6,478 bases of DNA from Nostoc sp. CHAB 5834. Lineage in GTDB: Bacteria > Cyanobacteriota > Cyanobacteriia > Cyanobacteriales > Nostocaceae. Both the position numbers and the translations under genes were made by a program. The stretch is taken from positions 1 through 6,478 of the forward strand of contig JAIVFU010000251.1 of assembly GCA_020829485.1 (NCBI GenBank), written 5' to 3'. Below the pieces are notes generated by a model. That model was given only the letters and a program-made list of their open reading frames with translations, was not told the origin of the DNA and did not search any database. Below are positions 4,400 through 6,478 of this stretch, one piece after another; position 1 is the first letter of the stretch; each line of letters opens with the position of its first letter.

Positions 4400-4678
4400 T
4401 CACGACTTATTCACGGCAGCCTTGAGTGTCGCGCCCACCGCAAAACGCACAGAATTACTGGCTTCAATAGTCATGGTCTCGCCAGTTTTGGGGTTGCGGC
4501 CGTTACGCGCAGACCGCGAAGACACTTTGTAGGCGCCAAACCCGGGAATCACAACTTGTCCACCCTTGGCAAGCTCAGCAGATACGCTTCCAATGAAAGA
4601 ATTCAGCACATTGGAAACAACAGTTTTTGGCTGATTCGTTTCAGCTGCGATAGCGTCAATCAGTTCAGTTTTATTCAT
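4400..4678 (-). CDS. HU/IHF family histone-like DNA-binding protein
   Basis: This 92-residue protein matches HU over its full length. The N-terminal dimerisation helices begin MNKTELIDAIA and include a segment around VVSNVLNSFIGSV. Then come the turn GGQVVIPGFGAYKV (39-52) and the DNA-binding arm RNPKTGE (61-67), whose proline (P63) intercalates between base pairs, and the closing beta strand and helix SNSVRFAVGATLKAAV. Such proteins form dimers that bend and compact DNA. In phages they can package, fold or regulate the genome and can mix with host subunits. The start is ATG 4678 with AAGGAG (complement of 4686-4691) seven bases upstream. It is a single-gene unit with its own promoter and terminator, consistent with high expression. 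The sequence does not separate HU from IHF use with certainty, but the RNPKTGE arm and general make-up favour HU. Confidence 0.95.
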   Translation of the reverse strand: MNKTELIDAIAAETNQPKTVVSNVLNSFIGSVSAELAKGGQVVIPGFGAYKVSSRSARNGRNPKTGETMTIEASNSVRFAVGATLKAAVNKS

Positions 4679-4705
4679 CGAGGGGCTCCTTGTTAACGGA
4701 AACCA

Positions 4706-4734
4706 ATTTTGCCATCACATTTGCTTTCTGACAA
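4706..4734 (-). promoter_or_regulatory. Promoter of the HU gene
   Basis: On the minus strand, TTGTCA (complement of 4729-4734, five of six consensus) and CAAAAT (complement of 4706-4711, four of six) are spaced by exactly 17 bases. Transcription would begin near 4699, placing the AAGGAG ribosome site in a leader of about 20 bases. Confidence 0.6.
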
Positions 4735-4762
4735 CCAGGTCGTGTAATTTTTGTATTTACGA

Positions 4763-5512
4763 CTACTCTTTGAATTCCCGGCTTAACTCTTCAAGCCGCC
4801 CAAACACCGAAACACTGGGGTCTTCTCGGTCTATGGGCGCTCCATCGGAGTCAGTTTTCTTGGCCTCCAGGGAACCGTGATATGCAGCGCAAGACTTGTC
4901 AATTTTGCTAAGTTGTTGGGGCTCCAAAGGGTAAGGGTCCTTGGTATATACCCAGTCAAACTTCTCCATCAAGATGAAGTCGGCCTTTTTATTGACTATC
5001 TCGATGAAATTCTTGGCGTTTGCTCCGCCTTGTTTCTTAGCCTCTGCCAGAAGCTGTTTGTAGCCCGGCAGCTCCCCTCGGAGATAAGCGCGTACGATGG
5101 ACTTTGTTCTGTGAGGGGCCATTCCAGCGCGCAGCGGCTCCCCTTTCACCTCCGTATGCTTGAGGGCAGCGTTTAGGGTCAATGTATAGACGTCCCTCTC
5201 TAGCCACTCGGTGGAGAGCTCGACGTTGCTGAGGAAGCGCTCAAATTGGCGCTCTTTCTCAATCAAGGGGTCCCTGATAGCTTTGTCGGAGGTTGCGGAG
5301 GAAAACCGCTGGATAGAAGGTGCCAAGTTCTCCGGGATAGGCTGTGCAGCTAGCTGCAGGAACTCCAGGGAATTGGTCGGGTTAGGCTCCAACTGGTCTA
5401 GCAGTAGCTGGATGCTGGCGATATCTTCGTTCAGCTGTGCAAATCGCTTTTCAGTCTTATCTCGCTCCTGAACCATACGGCTCAGTATCTGAAGTAAAAC
5501 AATGCGGTCCAT
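4763..5512 (-). CDS. Unknown 249-residue protein with an N-terminal coiled coil
   Basis: The protein is not recognised. Residues 1-41 form a likely coiled coil (MDRIVLLQILSRMVQERDKT onward to LLLDQLE) with leucine and isoleucine at heptad-like spacing. A proline-rich break follows (42-66), then a charged helical region (80-160) and a lysine- and glutamate-rich C terminus. There is no signal peptide, membrane helix or catalytic motif. Stop TAG is the complement of 4763-4765. The ATG at 5512 has no visible Shine-Dalgarno sequence. The next in-frame ATG (codon 13) has none either, so the start is the less certain part. No convincing terminator follows: GTCGTAA and TTACACGAC form a weak imperfect stem without a T run. 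It is probably transcribed from the divergent region at 5513-5663. Confidence 0.7.
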   Translation of the reverse strand: MDRIVLLQILSRMVQERDKTEKRFAQLNEDIASIQLLLDQLEPNPTNSLEFLQLAAQPIPENLAPSIQRFSSATSDKAIRDPLIEKERQFERFLSNVELSTEWLERDVYTLTLNAALKHTEVKGEPLRAGMAPHRTKSIVRAYLRGELPGYKQLLAEAKKQGGANAKNFIEIVNKKADFILMEKFDWVYTKDPYPLEPQQLSKIDKSCAAYHGSLEAKKTDSDGAPIDREDPSVSVFGRLEELSREFKE

Positions 5513-5548
5513 ATGCTGTAAGAAGGTTGCTGAGTTGAATACAGCACC

Positions 5549-5580
5549 TAGTCTCAGGCTGCATCGACAGGCCGAGACTA
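5549..5580. repeat. Long imperfect dyad in the divergent region
   Basis: TAGTCTC (5549-5555) faces GAGACTA (5574-5580), seven perfect pairs. The inner segments GG and CTG pair with CC and CAG with one bulge on each side, leaving a CATCGA loop. No T run follows on either strand, so an operator site or an RNA structure in a leader is more likely than a terminator. Its outer arm overlaps the candidate minus-strand -10. Confidence 0.5.
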
Positions 5581-5626
5581 TGCCATAACGAGCATGGGTT
5601 CAAACGTAATCACCCGATAAAATGCT

Positions 5627-5654
5627 TGAAACTGTATACAAACACAGTCATTCA
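5627..5654. repeat. Imperfect inverted repeat upstream of the phosphatase operon
   Basis: TGAA-ACTGT (5627-5635) faces ACAGT-ca-TTCA (5644-5654) around an eight-base centre, and the palindrome TGTATACA sits at 5633-5640. It lies 10-37 bases before the first plausible start of the plus-strand operon, a suitable operator position. Confidence 0.35.
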
Positions 5655-5663
5655 GAATGGCCA

Positions 5664-5765
5664 ATGACGAATTTCTACGTGGTAACCCGTACCAACATTA
5701 GCATCCTTTCAACGGAGGAAGCACCCAAGGTTGCCTACACGTCTCAAAGGAACTTTGAATCGTGA
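5664..5765 (+). CDS. Possible 33-residue peptide coupled to the phosphatase
   Basis: ATG 5664 opens a 33-codon frame (MTNFYVVTRTNISILSTEEA at its start) whose TGA (5763-5765) overlaps the GTG start of the phosphatase as GTGA. This is a common arrangement for translational coupling. The peptide has no recognised domain and no membrane helix. No good ribosome site precedes ATG 5664, which lowers confidence. The GGAGG at 5714-5718 inside it is too far from the GTG to serve that start. It may be a real small gene, a leader, or chance. Confidence 0.35.
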   Translation: MTNFYVVTRTNISILSTEEAPKVAYTSQRNFES

Positions 5766-6241
5766 ACGAACACATACATTTTATGTCACAGAGATTTGCG
5801 AAGGCTTTCATGCCGGCTGCGAATACCTGGCTGATATCCATCCGAGCGGTAGGGGACGAAAAACCCGATTTCGAGGGACAATGGGAGCGGGTGCTCTACC
5901 TAGAGTTCGCTGACTTGAACGACGGGACATCCCTGACAGCATTCAAGCCTCAGCAGGCTAAAGAAGTGCTGGCATTCGCAAGAGAAGCAGTCGAGCGTGA
6001 GGCTGCTTTGGCCGTGCACTGTCACGCCGGAGTCTCGCGGTCCGGCGCGGTGGCTATGTTTCTTGCGGAAATATACGAACTAAAACTACTTAAAGAGGGA
6101 ACTCCCTGCAGTGCTCAGTACAGGGTCTATAACACCTACGTGTACCGACTTCTGCACAATGAACATTTCGCAATCGAGCAGAACGCCTACTTCCAAGAAA
6201 AAAGCGCGTTTGACCAGACGGAAGGACCTGAAGATGGTTAA
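5762..6241 (+). CDS. Dual-specificity / tyrosine phosphatase-like protein
   Basis: This 159-residue protein carries the cysteine phosphatase signature HCxxGxxRS as H86-C87-H88-A89-G90-V91-S92-R93-S94. Cys87 would attack the phosphate and Arg93 bind it. The general acid is probably D51 or D54 in LEFADLND, 33-36 residues before the cysteine, the usual separation. The N-terminal IHFMSQRFAKAF and NTWLISI strands match small predicted phosphatases of this type, so the protein looks complete. Substrates could be phosphotyrosine, phosphoserine or phosphothreonine in proteins, or a small phosphoester. No signal peptide is present, so it acts in the cytoplasm. The start is GTG 5762: an in-frame stop lies six bases upstream and AAAGGA at 5746-5751 is ten bases before it. 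The next ATG (codon 8) would cut into the first strand. Its stop overlaps the next gene by eight bases. Confidence 0.85.
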   Translation: MNEHIHFMSQRFAKAFMPAANTWLISIRAVGDEKPDFEGQWERVLYLEFADLNDGTSLTAFKPQQAKEVLAFAREAVEREAALAVHCHAGVSRSGAVAMFLAEIYELKLLKEGTPCSAQYRVYNTYVYRLLHNEHFAIEQNAYFQEKSAFDQTEGPEDG

Positions 6242-6431
6242 GGGAAAATGGGTAAAGCTTATCCAGCAGCCTGACGGGTATGTCAGCAGTCAAAGCCCGG
6301 TGACAGTAGGCGCAGCCTACCAGGTTATCGACTACATGGGCTCTTGCCTGGTGGTGACCACGGATGTACCTGGAGAGTTGGCAAGCATCTGGCGAGGACG
6401 ATTTGTTCTCGACGAGACACCTAGGGAGTGA
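6234..6431 (+). CDS. Small unknown protein (65 residues)
   Basis: The start is ATG 6234, preceded by AAGGA at 6222-6226 with a seven-base spacer. An earlier in-frame start at 6111 lies wholly within the phosphatase gene and has no ribosome site. The gene overlaps the phosphatase stop by eight bases, so the two are cotranslated. The 65 residues alternate hydrophobic and polar positions (WVKLIQQ, YQVIDYMGSCLVVTTDV, GRFVL), suggesting a small beta-rich fold, possibly SH3-like. No family is recognised. A terminator follows directly, making this the last gene of the operon. Confidence 0.78.
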   Translation: MVKGKWVKLIQQPDGYVSSQSPVTVGAAYQVIDYMGSCLVVTTDVPGELASIWRGRFVLDETPRE

Positions 6432-6437
6432 TTAAAG

Positions 6438-6473
6438 GGCGGCGCGATTTTTCGTGCCGCCTCTTCTTTTTTC
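6438..6473 (+). terminator. Intrinsic terminator of the phosphatase operon
   Basis: GGCGGCGCG (6438-6446) pairs with CGTGCCGCC (6453-6461), nine pairs with one G-U, around an ATTTTT loop. A pyrimidine tract rich in T (TCTTCTTTTTTCTT) follows. It begins seven bases after the last stop codon. Confidence 0.9.
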
Positions 6474-6478
6474 TTACG

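Larger units (their letters stand above)
5513..5663. promoter_or_regulatory. Divergent intergenic region
   Basis: This gap separates a minus-strand gene from a plus-strand operon and must hold promoters for both. On the minus strand, TTGAAC (complement of 5598-5603) and CATAGT (complement of 5577-5582) are only 15 bases apart, a poor fit. On the plus strand, TTGAAA (5626-5631) lacks a good -10 at the right spacing. No standard promoter can be assigned with confidence; phage-specific or activator-dependent promoters are possible. Two dyads are listed separately. Confidence 0.4.

Noticed and set aside
5731..5913. 60-residue plus-strand frame starting at TTG, near a GGAGG at 5714-5718
   Set aside because: The spacing to the TTG is about 12 bases, and most of the frame overlaps the phosphatase gene with an Arg-rich, domain-free translation.
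6111..6233. Longer N terminus for the 65-residue protein
   Set aside because: The extension lies wholly within the phosphatase gene and lacks a ribosome site, while ATG 6234 has AAGGA at the ideal distance.

Overview
The window most likely comes from the genome of a large tailed bacteriophage, or a phage-like element, of a Gram-negative host. The evidence is a short clustered tRNA array, small tightly packed and overlapping genes, opposing strand blocks separated by strong intrinsic terminators, several unrecognised small proteins, and a phage-style assortment of enzymes (CYTH, GNAT, DHH, dual-specificity phosphatase, HU). No integrase, transposase, CRISPR array or rRNA is visible. The host group cannot be fixed from this sequence alone.

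Layout. 1-186 (+) is the C-terminal tail of an unidentified gene, closed by a terminator. 250-912 (+) is a CYTH/triphosphate-tunnel protein. 992-2176 (+) is a 394-residue protein with a C-terminal GNAT acetyltransferase signature. 2177-2474 is a noncoding leader with a promoter, a possible 33-codon leader ORF and several strong hairpins, the last a terminator ending just before the first tRNA. 2475-2879 (+) carries four tRNAs: Asp(GTC), Glu(TTC), Arg(TCG) and a second, diverged Glu(TTC), with a structured spacer in the middle. A terminator at 2883-2912 separates these from a minus-strand block: an unknown helical protein (2922-3443) translationally coupled to an upstream DHH/DHHA1 phosphoesterase (3440-4297), then an HU-type DNA-binding protein with its own promoter and terminator (4400-4678), then an unknown 249-residue helical protein (4763-5512). 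A divergent intergenic region with two dyads leads to a plus-strand operon: a possible 33-residue peptide, a dual-specificity-type phosphatase and a 65-residue unknown protein, closed by a terminator at 6438-6473.

The most interesting signal is the leader before the tRNA array. Its 3' part can fold in two mutually exclusive ways. One leaves the terminator intact. The other uses one long helix to consume the 5' arm of the terminator, which is the layout of a transcription attenuator. The short ORF just upstream ends in a run of Asp, Glu, Arg and Ser codons, and the tRNAs behind the terminator are Asp, Glu, Arg and Glu. This suggests, but does not prove, that tRNA expression responds to supply of the same tRNAs or to translation status.

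Three of the recognisable enzymes (CYTH, DHH, dual-specificity phosphatase) act on phosphoryl groups. They lie in separate transcription units, so any joint role is speculative.
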